This document shows positions 1 to 7,226 of a DNA stretch of 7,573 nucleotides, piece after piece; positions within the stretch are counted from its first letter, which is position 1, and each line of letters opens with the position of its first letter. The notes beneath the pieces are model-generated. The model did no database searches. It was not told the origin of the DNA and saw only the letters and a program-made list of their open reading frames with translations. Both the position numbers and the translations under genes were made by a program. Origin of the DNA: Spirochaetia bacterium (GTDB taxonomy: Bacteria > Spirochaetota > Leptospirae > Leptospirales > Leptonemataceae); the NCBI GenBank assembly GCA_016195395.1, contig JACPZR010000012.1:1-7573 (forward strand), written 5' to 3'.

Positions 1-542
1 GGCATGTAGGCCGCGCCCCGCGTTACCGCATTGGCGGCCCAGATTTCGGGGTCAGGGATGCTCGTAATCAAGGACGAGGCGCCCCAGGCAACTACCCCCA
101 GCAGAGCAGCGGCAAAGAGAATCGCAAGGGCGCGGCGCGTGGGATGCATTTCCGCCATGCGGGTGGTAACGTCGCTTTCAAAGGCGGTGACAACGTAGAG
201 AACCGCGGCCCCGGCAACCCAACCAAAGAGAATATCGTGAGGGAAATGGACGGCCAGATACAGGCGCGAGAAGGAAATGAGAAATGCGAGCACCAAGGCG
301 CCTGCGAACAACGCACCGCGTCGCTTCTGGAAGGAGAGGGCCAGGCATCCCCAGACGGCCACAGCATTCTGTGCATGTCCGGAGGGAGCCCCGTAGCTCA
401 ATTCAATGGCCGGAGCCAGGAGCGCGCTGTCCAGCCACAGAGGGCGGGGCCCGTGAAAGCTCCACTTCAAAAGGGCGTTCGTGTAGTTGGACAAGATGAG
501 GACACGGATCAAATCGATCGATGGTCCAAACAAAGCTTCCAT
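1..542 (-). CDS. PAP2-superfamily membrane phosphatase, partial (C-terminus beyond window edge)
   Basis: This is a membrane phosphatase of the PAP2 (type 2 phosphatidic acid phosphatase) superfamily, whose members dephosphorylate lipid phosphates or undecaprenyl pyrophosphate at the outer face of the inner membrane. The translation shows all three family motifs in order. KWSFHGPRP near residue 28 matches KX6RP, PSGH lies near residue 54, and SRLYLAVHFPHD near residue 90 matches SRX5HX3D with its catalytic His and Asp. Hydrophobic, probably membrane-spanning stretches surround the motifs, and another follows near the window edge. The frame has no stop before base 1, so about 180 codons are visible. 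The ATG at 542 is the only in-frame ATG before motif 1. A TTG at 551 has AGGAA upstream and is an alternative. The frame stays open back to a TGA at 645-647. Only about 27 residues precede motif 1, fewer than expected for relatives with an extra N-terminal membrane helix. It is divergent from the suhB-like gene. The family call is firm; the substrate is unknown. Confidence 0.88.
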   Translation of the reverse strand, partial: MEALFGPSIDLIRVLILSNYTNALLKWSFHGPRPLWLDSALLAPAIELSYGAPSGHAQNAVAVWGCLALSFQKRRGALFAGALVLAFLISFSRLYLAVHFPHDILFGWVAGAAVLYVVTAFESDVTTRMAEMHPTRRALAILFAAALLGVVAWGASSLITSIPDPEIWAANAVTRGAAYM

Positions 543-628
543 GTGCCGCAAAAGGCCGGGTTCCTGTCGTTGGGCAAGCCTATTTAATTCGATTGCAATT
601 TGGACCCTGTAGCCTGACGCGGTTGTGA
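543..628. other. Divergent intergenic region between PAP2 gene and suhB-like gene
   Basis: This 86-base gap separates two divergently transcribed genes, so promoters for both are expected here. An AT-rich patch lies at about 580-603, including ATTGCAAT, an 8-base palindrome at 592-599. I could not pair a convincing -35 and -10 box with normal spacing on either strand. Part of the gap stays open in the PAP2 reading frame, so the PAP2 gene may begin further upstream than 542 at a non-ATG codon. Confidence 0.4.
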
Positions 629-1471
629 GTGGGTGACGCAGGCATCATTGAGTTCCCGTTGGACGACGTAGAACACCGTGTCAACACAGTGCTGGGATTC
701 CTCCCCGACCTGGGCAAGAGTCTCCTGTCGATCCAGCCGGACATGACAATCCGACGCTCCGTCTCCGCAGCAACGGACCGTGCACTGATGCAGAAGGCGG
801 ACCGCCACATCGAAAAAGCTATTCTGTCCGGCCTGTCGTCCATTTATGTCCAGGATGGAATCGTCTCTGAAGAAGACGGCCGGAGCGGGGGCGACGGGGA
901 TTTCCAATGGTGGATCGACCCTGTTGACGGCACCAGGAACTTCATTCACAATCAGCCGCTCTTCTGCATATCCATTGGCCTGTGTTTCAGAGGACACCCG
1001 GTGGCCGGCGTGGTCTACGCTCCCGCCCTGTCCGAGACCTACACCGCCGTTTACGGCAGCGGCGCTTTCAAGAATGGAAATGAAATCTTTGTATCGCCTG
1101 TATCGAGCATCGAACGGTCGCTTGTGGCCACCGGACTTCCCTATCACCGCAAAGAAATTCTGTCGGACTTGATGGCAGACATATCGGCCTTTGTCTCGAG
1201 TGGATCAGGACTCCGTCGCACCGGAAGCGCTATTATTGATATGTGTTGGATTGCCGAGGGCCGCTTGGAAGCGATGTGGGAACGCGGCGTAAAACCCTGG
1301 GACTTGTGCGCGGCGTCCGTGATTGTTCGTGAAGCGGGCGGGAAGATCACCGGCTTTGGGGGCGAGGCGTTTGACATGCACACACCGGACGTCGTGGTGT
1401 CCAATCAAGTGAGCCACGATTCCATCGTGGACATTCTACGTCAGGCGCGCGCCATCGAAGGGATGAACTAG
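629..1471 (+). CDS. Inositol monophosphatase family protein (SuhB/IMPase-like)
   Basis: This is a soluble, cytoplasmic, metal-dependent (usually Mg2+) phosphatase of the inositol monophosphatase family. Members remove phosphate from inositol-1-phosphate, from related sugar phosphates or from 3'-phosphoadenosine nucleotides. The 280-residue product is near the usual 260-275. The metal-site motifs are all present: the acidic pair EE at 81-82, WIDPVDGTRNF at 95-105 with Asp97 and Asp100, and WDLCAASVIVREAGG at 224-238 with Asp225. GVVYAP at 127-132 and GSGAFKNG at 143-150 are also typical. The GTG at 629 directly follows an in-frame TGA, so no longer start exists. No clear Shine-Dalgarno precedes it. 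The next ATG, residue 39, would remove the first helix, so GTG (or TTG at 659) is preferred. The threonine usual before the AD pair (consensus like TEAD) is replaced here (MQKAD, 54-58). It stands alone, divergent from PAP2 and convergent with the dinB remnant. The exact substrate cannot be told from sequence. Confidence 0.9.
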   Translation: MGDAGIIEFPLDDVEHRVNTVLGFLPDLGKSLLSIQPDMTIRRSVSAATDRALMQKADRHIEKAILSGLSSIYVQDGIVSEEDGRSGGDGDFQWWIDPVDGTRNFIHNQPLFCISIGLCFRGHPVAGVVYAPALSETYTAVYGSGAFKNGNEIFVSPVSSIERSLVATGLPYHRKEILSDLMADISAFVSSGSGLRRTGSAIIDMCWIAEGRLEAMWERGVKPWDLCAASVIVREAGGKITGFGGEAFDMHTPDVVVSNQVSHDSIVDILRQARAIEGMN

Positions 1472-1811
1472 CGTTTCTCGCGCGCAGGTTGTGACACGGA
1501 ACGAAACGGACCCGGCCTCAGCCGTATTTGCGCACAACGGCCACAAGGTGCGCGCCTTCATGCATCGTGAGAATCCAAAGCCAGTCGAGCATGGTCACCG
1601 GTCTAGTTCCGCGGCGCCATGTTGGCCGCATCGTATCCAAATTTGCCTGCAAAGACGGCGGGGATGGAGAGCGCAAAGGAAATCTGCGTCAAGTAGAGGT
1701 GCTCCGCAATCTGTGACGCGGACCACCCGCCTTCCGGCGGGGGGGCTTTGAACGTAGCATCATCCACGCGTTGAAACAGTTCCAAGGCGCGGGTGCGCGT
1801 ATTCTCCCATG

Positions 1812-1825
1812 CCTCTACGTAGAGG
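1812..1825. promoter_or_regulatory. Perfect 14-bp palindrome, candidate TetR-type operator
   Basis: CCTCTACGTAGAGG is a perfect inverted repeat with no spacer. It ends 9 bases before the TTG start and 39 bases before the ATG of tetR, and it overlaps the probable ribosome-binding site. Autorepressing TetR regulators commonly bind short palindromes in this position. Against this, the site lies within the N-terminal codons of the dinB remnant (HLYVEA), so base composition from an old coding sequence could explain it. No second full copy was seen. Confidence 0.35.
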
Positions 1826-1827
1826 TG
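1821..1827 (+). promoter_or_regulatory. Ribosome binding site for tetR TTG start
   Basis: AGAGGTG lies 7 bases upstream of the TTG at 1835 and closely matches the Shine-Dalgarno consensus. The competing ATG at 1865 has no comparable site upstream. This is why the TTG start is preferred for the regulator gene. Confidence 0.5.
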
Positions 1828-1834
1828 CACGTCT

Positions 1835-2572
1835 TTGATTCGGTCCGGTCTTGGTAGTGCGGTCATGGCCCAGGATTCCGCGTATGCTAATCCGGCGCAA
1901 TCTGCGGAAGAATTTGCGCGCCGCGGCTTTGCGGGCGGTCGAATGGAAACCATTGCGCGCCTGGCCCGTGTCAATAAGGCGATGTTGCACTACCATTTCC
2001 AGAACAAGAAAGAACTCCATGCGCAGGTGGTGCGGCATCTGATCCAGTTGGAATGGGAAAAGGATTCTGACTTTCTCAAGATCATCGAAGGGTTGGACCC
2101 GGCGCAGAGTCTGTACGTCTGGCTTCACGCGCTGGCCTTCAAGCATTCTCGCGGGCGCGATCCTGTCCTCCGTCGTATCATTGCCTGGGAGCTTGCTGAA
2201 GGGAGGGGCACCGTGCATGAGGTCTACCGCGAGTATGTGATTCCGCGCACGCTCATGGTTGAGGATGTGATCGTGCGGGGTATCAGAGCGGGAATGTTCC
2301 AAGCGGACGATCCGCTGCTCATTGTCTGGAACATGATTTCGTTTTTCGTATTCTACTCACTGCAGAGGGAAACCTATGCGGGGACTGAACTTCACCGGCG
2401 TCTCTACAAAGAGCGCGGCGTGCCTGCCATGCTCGATTTCATGCTCGAGTGTGCTGCAAAGCAGCTTCACGTGGCCGGCGGGCGTCTTGCTCCGACGCTC
2501 CCTGAAGGCGCGGACAAATATGTTCAATCCGTTCGTTGCTCTATGTACAAAACTTCGGAAGGTAAAAAGTGA
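1835..2572 (+). CDS. TetR/AcrR-family transcriptional regulator of the efflux operon
   Basis: This is a one-component repressor of the TetR family. Such proteins bind a palindromic operator through an N-terminal helix-turn-helix and release it when a small ligand occupies the C-terminal domain. The DNA-binding segment is clear: EEFARRGFAGGR, then METIARLARVNKAMLHYHF, then NKKEL, which matches the family pattern of F..G....T...IA..A.V....LYYHF..K..L, at about residues 25-61. The rest is a helical ligand/dimer domain, about 245 residues in all, slightly longer than the usual 190-220. The start is uncertain: the TTG at 1835 has a good ribosome-binding site, while the ATG at 1865 (giving 235 residues) does not. 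The residues before EEF lack the usual R..IL.AA pattern. The stop overlaps the tolC-like start by four bases, so it probably regulates its own operon. The ligand is unknown. Confidence 0.85.
   Translation: MIRSGLGSAVMAQDSAYANPAQSAEEFARRGFAGGRMETIARLARVNKAMLHYHFQNKKELHAQVVRHLIQLEWEKDSDFLKIIEGLDPAQSLYVWLHALAFKHSRGRDPVLRRIIAWELAEGRGTVHEVYREYVIPRTLMVEDVIVRGIRAGMFQADDPLLIVWNMISFFVFYSLQRETYAGTELHRRLYKERGVPAMLDFMLECAAKQLHVAGGRLAPTLPEGADKYVQSVRCSMYKTSEGKK
2557..2562 (+). promoter_or_regulatory. Ribosome binding site for tolC-like GTG start
   Basis: GGAAGG sits 6 bases before the GTG at 2569, inside the last codons of tetR. It supports GTG as the true start of the outer-membrane gene and the four-base GTGA overlap with the tetR stop. 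Confidence 0.7.
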
Positions 2573-4134
2573 TTTTTCATAAGAGATATCCGGGACCAGG
2601 ACGTTTGCTTTCGGTTGCAGTCTTACAACTGGGCCTTTTTTCAGCCTGCGTATCAGACCCTTTCAAAGTGGGGGATGGCAACATTGAGAAGCCGCTTGAA
2701 GAAGCCACCGGGGTCAGCAACGACGACTACAAGTCCGCAGAGAAGAAAGCGGGCGATGCCTCCGGCGGCGAACCCGGCGGAACCAAAGGAGTGCGCGGGC
2801 CGCTCACACTGGATGAAATCTTCTCCCTGGCTGTGGAGCACACAGAACGACTGGCCATCAAGCAGGAAGGCGTTATCCAGGCGCAGGCGCAGAAGTCTGC
2901 CGCAATCGGCGCATGGATCCCCAGTCTTTCCTATCGCGAACTGCGCGTGGGCACCTACCCCGACCACAGGAAGAACGATCATGAACAAACGCAGCGTAGA
3001 AACCTGGCGTTGCTGCTGACAAACCAGCCCGCGCCCACCTCTTCTGCGTTCGCGCTCCCGCCGGGCCTTGGGCCCGGGCGCAATCTTGTGCTTCACATTC
3101 CGATTTTCAGCGGGCTCAACGAATACAGCGGCATAAAAGCGGCCAATGCGCTGATCAAGCAGAAGGAGAACGAACTGCTCCATGACGCGGGTCGTTTCTA
3201 CTTGGACGTTGCTCAGGCATATTTCACCGTTCTCCAGCTGGAAAGTCAGATCAAGTCCCAGGAAGAGATTCTTAAGTTTTCAAAACAGAATATAGATCAG
3301 CTGCAGCGTTATGTGGCCCTGGGCCGTGCGCGCCGCGCAGATCTCGCGAGCGCGTTCGCGCAGATTGCGCAGACGGAAGCGTCGCTTCAATCCACCAAGG
3401 ATCTCCTGAGTAGAACGCGTGAGGCCTTGGGCACAACGGCCGGCGTCGATTCATCCATGGCTTTGGTGAGAGATGTGTCGATGGCGGCGCCCGGGTTTGA
3501 GAAGGCACAGGCTGAAGAACTGGCGGAAAAACGCTTTGATGTGGAAGCCGCGCGCGCCTCTCTGGCCGTGGCTAAGGCGTCAGTGACTCAGGCCTGGGGG
3601 ATGAACCTGCCGAGCTTCTATGTGGACGGCTATTACGGCCTTCCGCAGCACAACCGAGTGCAGAACCGTGATATCTACGGCCAGTTTACGTTTACATTTC
3701 CCATCTTCTCCGGCGGCCAGGTGTTTGCGCAGATCAAGAAAGCCGAGTCGCAGCAGAGAGAAGCGGAGCTGAGTCTGCGGCTGATCCGCCGCCAGGCGGT
3801 GACTGAAATTCGCCAGGCGTTTGAGGCTTGGACCGGGTCGCGCCTGGAGGTGACTGCTTTCAAGCGGGCGCTCGACGCGGCGGAGCTGAACTACAACCTT
3901 CAAGCGGACTATTATGCGCGCCGACTGGGGACGGTTCTCGATTTGTTGACATCACTGTCGACGCTCGCGCAGGCCCGTGATCAATACGACAGGGCCGTTC
4001 TCCAGGAGAAGCTGAACCGCATTGCGGTGGGCGTAGCGGCGGGTGAATTGCCTCGCCGCGGTCAGACGGCGAAGCAGACCGGCGTCGATGATAGTAAGAA
4101 AACCGAATCCACCGATGGAAAGGATAGCAAATAA
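2569..4134 (+). CDS. TolC/OprM-type outer-membrane efflux lipoprotein
   Basis: This is the outer-membrane channel subunit of a tripartite efflux pump. Such proteins form trimeric barrels with a long periplasmic alpha-helical tunnel that receives substrate from the inner-membrane pump. The 521-residue product starts with basic residues and a hydrophobic stretch ending LFSAC, so Cys27 is a plausible lipidation site. The lipobox is imperfect, with Phe at -3. A polar, low-complexity linker (about 28-76) precedes the outer-membrane efflux protein domain. The domain shows the family's internal duplication: HIPIFSG at 176-182 and TFPIFSGG at 376-383, each followed by long amphipathic helices rich in Gln and Ala (about 185-290 and 385-490). 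The C-terminus is a charged Lys/Asp/Ser-rich tail (about 496-521). It starts at GTG inside tetR, and its TAA shares one base with the pump ATG. The family is certain; transported compounds are unknown. Confidence 0.92.
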   Translation: MIFHKRYPGPGRLLSVAVLQLGLFSACVSDPFKVGDGNIEKPLEEATGVSNDDYKSAEKKAGDASGGEPGGTKGVRGPLTLDEIFSLAVEHTERLAIKQEGVIQAQAQKSAAIGAWIPSLSYRELRVGTYPDHRKNDHEQTQRRNLALLLTNQPAPTSSAFALPPGLGPGRNLVLHIPIFSGLNEYSGIKAANALIKQKENELLHDAGRFYLDVAQAYFTVLQLESQIKSQEEILKFSKQNIDQLQRYVALGRARRADLASAFAQIAQTEASLQSTKDLLSRTREALGTTAGVDSSMALVRDVSMAAPGFEKAQAEELAEKRFDVEAARASLAVAKASVTQAWGMNLPSFYVDGYYGLPQHNRVQNRDIYGQFTFTFPIFSGGQVFAQIKKAESQQREAELSLRLIRRQAVTEIRQAFEAWTGSRLEVTAFKRALDAAELNYNLQADYYARRLGTVLDLLTSLSTLAQARDQYDRAVLQEKLNRIAVGVAAGELPRRGQTAKQTGVDDSKKTESTDGKDSK

Positions 4135-7100
4135 TGACACTCCCTGAAATTGCGATTCGTCGCCCTGTGTTTGCCTGGATTCTCATGCTGGGCCTCATTT
4201 TCTTTGGCTGGATCAGTTTCCGCCAGCTGGGCGTATCTAGCATGCCGGACGTGGATTTTCCCGTGGTGAACGTGCAACTCTCCCTTACGGGCGCCTCTCC
4301 GGAGGTGATGGAAACCAACGTTGTCGACATCGTGGAGGACAGCCTCTTGTCCGTGGAAGGCGTCAAGCAGCTGACATCAACGTCGAGCTACGGACAGGCA
4401 AATATCACGGTAGAGCTCAATTTGAACCGGAACGTTGACGCCGCCGTGCAGGACGTTCAAACTCGCGTGGCACAGGCACAGCGTTATCTCCCTGCTCAGA
4501 TGGACCCGCCCATCATCTCCAAGTTCAATCCCGAGGACCAGCCGATCATGTTTCTGGCTGTGTCCAGCGAAGGGTCCACGCGCGATCTCATGCTCTACGT
4601 GAGGGACGTGCTTAAGACGAAATTCAGTGTTACCCCGGGTGTGGGTCAAATCTTTCTCGGCGGCTGGGTGGACCGGAACCTCAGGGTCTGGGTGGACGGT
4701 CGCAAGCTGGCCTCAAACGAACTGACCGTTGATGACGTAATGCACGCTATCAACAAAGAACACATGGAATCTCCGGCGGGGCTGATTGAGACTCCGCGCT
4801 TTCAATGGAACGTACGCTCTATGGGAGAGGCTCCTACCGCAAAAGCCTTTGCGGACCTGCCGATCCTTTTCAGGGGAGGCTCGCCGGTTTTTGACACAAC
4901 CATCCGAATCCGGGACGTGGGTAAAGTCGAGGATGGGCTCGATGATATCAAACGTATTTCCCGTTTTAACTCGCGGCCGTCCGTGGGCCTTGGGATCGTC
5001 AAGCAGCGGGGCACCAATGCGATTGACGTGGCGCGTTCCGTGCGCAAAGCCATGGAGGAAGTGAAACGGGACCTGCCCAAAGGCTACAAGATTGACGTTG
5101 CCTTTGACTCCACGAAATTCATCGAAGAGTCGATCGGGGATTTGGAGTTTACGCTCCTGTTGTCCGCGCTGCTCACCAGCCTCGTATGCTATTTCTTTTT
5201 GGGCAATTGGAGTTCCACGATCAATATCCTGCTCGCAATCCCCACATCGATCATGGGCAGCTTCATTGTTCTGTACATGTTTGGTTTCACGCTGAACACG
5301 TTTACGCTCCTGGGCCTGTCGCTGGCCATCGGCATTGTAGTGGATGACGCGATCATGGTGCTGGAAAATATCGTGCGTCACCGTGAGAAAGGAGAAGGGC
5401 TCGTTGAGGGCGCAGCCAAAGGAGCTAAAGAGATAACGTTTGCAGCAATCGCGACGACCATGTCGATTGTGGCGATCTTTGCCCCGGTGGTGTTCATGCC
5501 CGGGATCATAGGGAAATTCTTTTTCCAGTTCGGGGTCACGATTTCGGCTGCTGTTCTGTTGTCGCTTCTGGAAGCTCTGACACTCACTCCCATGCGCTGT
5601 TCTCAGTTCCTGAGTATAGGCCGCGGGTGGCTTGCAACGCACATTGACGACGGCTTCCAAGCGTTGAGCGAAAAATACGGCAGGCTTCTAGGCCTGGCCC
5701 TGAATCACAGGTGGAAAGTCATCGGCGGCGCTCTGTTGGTTTTTGCGGGATCTATTGCATTTGTAATTCCCATCAAGAAAGAATTTGTGCCGGCTCAGGA
5801 CCAGAGTCAGTTTATGGTGCGCATTCAGACTCCGGTGGGATCTTCCATTAAGTTCACGGATGACAAATCCAAACTCTGCGAGGACTTCATCGGGCAGCGG
5901 AAGGAAGTGGCGCGGCATTTTGTGGCCGTGGGCGGATTTCAAGGCGGTCAGACGAACCTGATCAATATGTTTGTAACCATGAAAGACATGCCTGACCGGC
6001 CCGTCGATCCGGTGAAGAAGCGTAAACTGACGCAGGCGGAATTCATGGATGTGGTCCGCAGCGGCTTTATGGGAATTTCCAAGGATCTTCGTGTCTCTGT
6101 TCAGGACCTTTCAATGCGGGGATTTTCCGCGTCGCGCGGCTTTCCCGTTGAGATCACAATCAAAGGAAGCGACTGGACCGTTCTGACTGAAGCCTCCGGT
6201 AAGATCATGGCCAAGATGAAGACCACTGGAGACTTCAAAGACATTGACTCGAACTACTTGGAGGGCCAGCAGGAGGCGCAGATTTACCCGGACCGCGCCC
6301 GCGCGGCGTCATCCGGTGTGAGTACAGCGGACGTTGGATCAGTGCTCGATGCCATGATCGGAGGAGTCCGCGTGGGGCAGTTCAGCGAAGGCGGGCACCG
6401 TTACGATATCCGCGTAAGGATGCGTGAAGAAGAGCGCCAGCGGGTGAACGATATTAGAACCCTTTATGTTAGAAATAACCGGGGCGAGCTTGTGAGTCTC
6501 GCGGACGTTACGCGCATTGAGGAAAGACCGTCGCTTCAGAGTATCACGCGCCTGAACCGTGAACGCGCGATCACTGTCTTTGCAAACCCCTCAGAGAAGG
6601 TGGGCCAGACGGTGGCGGTGCAGAATGCGCTGGCTATCGCTAAAGAAAGTCTCCCTGCCGGCTATGGTGCGGAAGCAACAGGTTCTTCGCAGACGACGGG
6701 AGAGTCGTTTTCCAGTCTGGGCCTTGCGCTGGTGCTGGGTCTGGTCGTTGCGTACATGATTCTAGGCAGTCAATTCAACAGTTTCCTTCACCCTTTTACA
6801 GTGTTGATGGCGCTGCCCTTCAGCTTCTCTGGCGCTCTGTTGGCGCTCTTCATCTTCAGACAGTCGATCAACATTTACAGCTTCATTGCGCTTCTTCTCT
6901 TGATGGGCTTGGTGAAAAAGAATTCCATCATGCTTGTGGATTTTACAAACCGGATACGGACGGAAGGAAAGGATGTGCGGACAGCCCTTTTGGAAGCCTG
7001 CCCGGTCCGACTGCGGCCGATTGTCATGACATCGATTGCTACGATTGCGGCCGCTATTCCGCCGGCGTTGTCTATTGGGCCCGGCGGAGAAACCAGGATT

Positions 7101-7226
7101 CCGATGGCCTTGGCAGTGATTGGAGGAACCATTGTTTCAACCGCGTTGACGTTGATCGTGATTCCGTGTGTGTACAGCCTCCTCAAACGCTTTGAGCGGC
7201 TGCCGCCGGAAAGTATGGGACACTAA
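4134..7226 (+). CDS. HAE1-type RND efflux transporter, inner-membrane pump subunit
   Basis: This is a proton-driven RND pump of the AcrB/MexB class (hydrophobe/amphiphile efflux), which exports lipophilic compounds across the cell envelope. The full length of 1030 residues fits the family (about 1020-1050). The N-terminus, with IAIRRPVFAW and then QLGVSSMPDVDFPVVNV, is canonical. One membrane helix (about 13-31) is followed by a large periplasmic loop (about 33-336), helices 2-7 (about 337-547), a second large loop (about 548-859) and helices 8-12 (about 860-1017). The proton-relay residues are present: Asp404-Asp405 in GIVVDDAIMVLEN and Lys929 in GLVKKNSIMLVDF, aligning with AcrB Asp407/Asp408 and Lys940. 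The ATG at 4134 overlaps the tolC TAA by one base, and AAAGGA at 4119-4124 is its ribosome-binding site. It appears intact and functional. No adaptor gene precedes or follows it. The substrate cannot be predicted. Confidence 0.95.
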   Translation: MTLPEIAIRRPVFAWILMLGLIFFGWISFRQLGVSSMPDVDFPVVNVQLSLTGASPEVMETNVVDIVEDSLLSVEGVKQLTSTSSYGQANITVELNLNRNVDAAVQDVQTRVAQAQRYLPAQMDPPIISKFNPEDQPIMFLAVSSEGSTRDLMLYVRDVLKTKFSVTPGVGQIFLGGWVDRNLRVWVDGRKLASNELTVDDVMHAINKEHMESPAGLIETPRFQWNVRSMGEAPTAKAFADLPILFRGGSPVFDTTIRIRDVGKVEDGLDDIKRISRFNSRPSVGLGIVKQRGTNAIDVARSVRKAMEEVKRDLPKGYKIDVAFDSTKFIEESIGDLEFTLLLSALLTSLVCYFFLGNWSSTINILLAIPTSIMGSFIVLYMFGFTLNTFTLLGLSLAIGIVVDDAIMVLENIVRHREKGEGLVEGAAKGAKEITFAAIATTMSIVAIFAPVVFMPGIIGKFFFQFGVTISAAVLLSLLEALTLTPMRCSQFLSIGRGWLATHIDDGFQALSEKYGRLLGLALNHRWKVIGGALLVFAGSIAFVIPIKKEFVPAQDQSQFMVRIQTPVGSSIKFTDDKSKLCEDFIGQRKEVARHFVAVGGFQGGQTNLINMFVTMKDMPDRPVDPVKKRKLTQAEFMDVVRSGFMGISKDLRVSVQDLSMRGFSASRGFPVEITIKGSDWTVLTEASGKIMAKMKTTGDFKDIDSNYLEGQQEAQIYPDRARAASSGVSTADVGSVLDAMIGGVRVGQFSEGGHRYDIRVRMREEERQRVNDIRTLYVRNNRGELVSLADVTRIEERPSLQSITRLNRERAITVFANPSEKVGQTVAVQNALAIAKESLPAGYGAEATGSSQTTGESFSSLGLALVLGLVVAYMILGSQFNSFLHPFTVLMALPFSFSGALLALFIFRQSINIYSFIALLLLMGLVKKNSIMLVDFTNRIRTEGKDVRTALLEACPVRLRPIVMTSIATIAAAIPPALSIGPGGETRIPMALAVIGGTIVSTALTLIVIPCVYSLLKRFERLPPESMGH

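Larger units (their letters stand above)
1518..1866 (-). pseudogene. DinB-family protein remnant (internal deletion and frameshift)
   Basis: DinB/DinB_2 proteins are small four-helix-bundle metalloproteins with a His triad, often thiol transferases or of unknown role. From the ATG at 1866 the frame reads 87 codons to a TAG at 1603-1605. It includes GGWSASQIAEHLYLTQ near residues 46-61, the typical first-His helix (His56). After that stop, another minus frame, ending at the TGA 1520-1518, encodes the family's C-terminal helix: MLDWLWILTMHEGAHL, with the HExxH-like pair HEGAH. The two halves differ by one reading frame, and the roughly 50-70 residues normally between them are missing, since an intact member is about 160-175 residues. 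I infer an internal deletion plus frameshift. The gene is convergent with suhB and its 5' end overlaps tetR. The family assignment of each half rests on short motifs. A functional short protein from the first half alone is possible but would lack two of three metal ligands. Confidence 0.62.

Noticed and set aside
144..587. Open frame of 147 codons on the plus strand
   Set aside because: It is antisense to the PAP2 gene, which carries all three catalytic motifs; the plus-strand translation resembles nothing.
1444..1453. Palindrome GGCGCGCGCC near the end of the suhB-like gene
   Set aside because: It is short, inside coding sequence and expected by chance in GC-rich DNA; it has no terminator features.
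1472..1517. Short gap between convergent suhB-like gene and dinB remnant, examined for a terminator
   Set aside because: No stable inverted repeat followed by a T-run was seen.
1726..1741. GC-rich hairpin CCCGCC-TTCC-GGCGGG, possible terminator
   Set aside because: No T-run follows on either strand, and it falls on the Pro-Pro-Glu-Gly-Gly codons of the dinB remnant, which explain the sequence.
1491..1751. Plus-strand open frame of 86 codons between suhB and tetR
   Set aside because: It is antisense to recognisable DinB-family segments, has biased Arg/His-rich composition and shows no ribosome-binding site of note.
4713..5660. Long open frame of 315 codons on the minus strand
   Set aside because: It lies wholly antisense to the RND pump gene, whose protein is clearly recognisable, and its translation is rich in Arg, His and Gln with no family resemblance.
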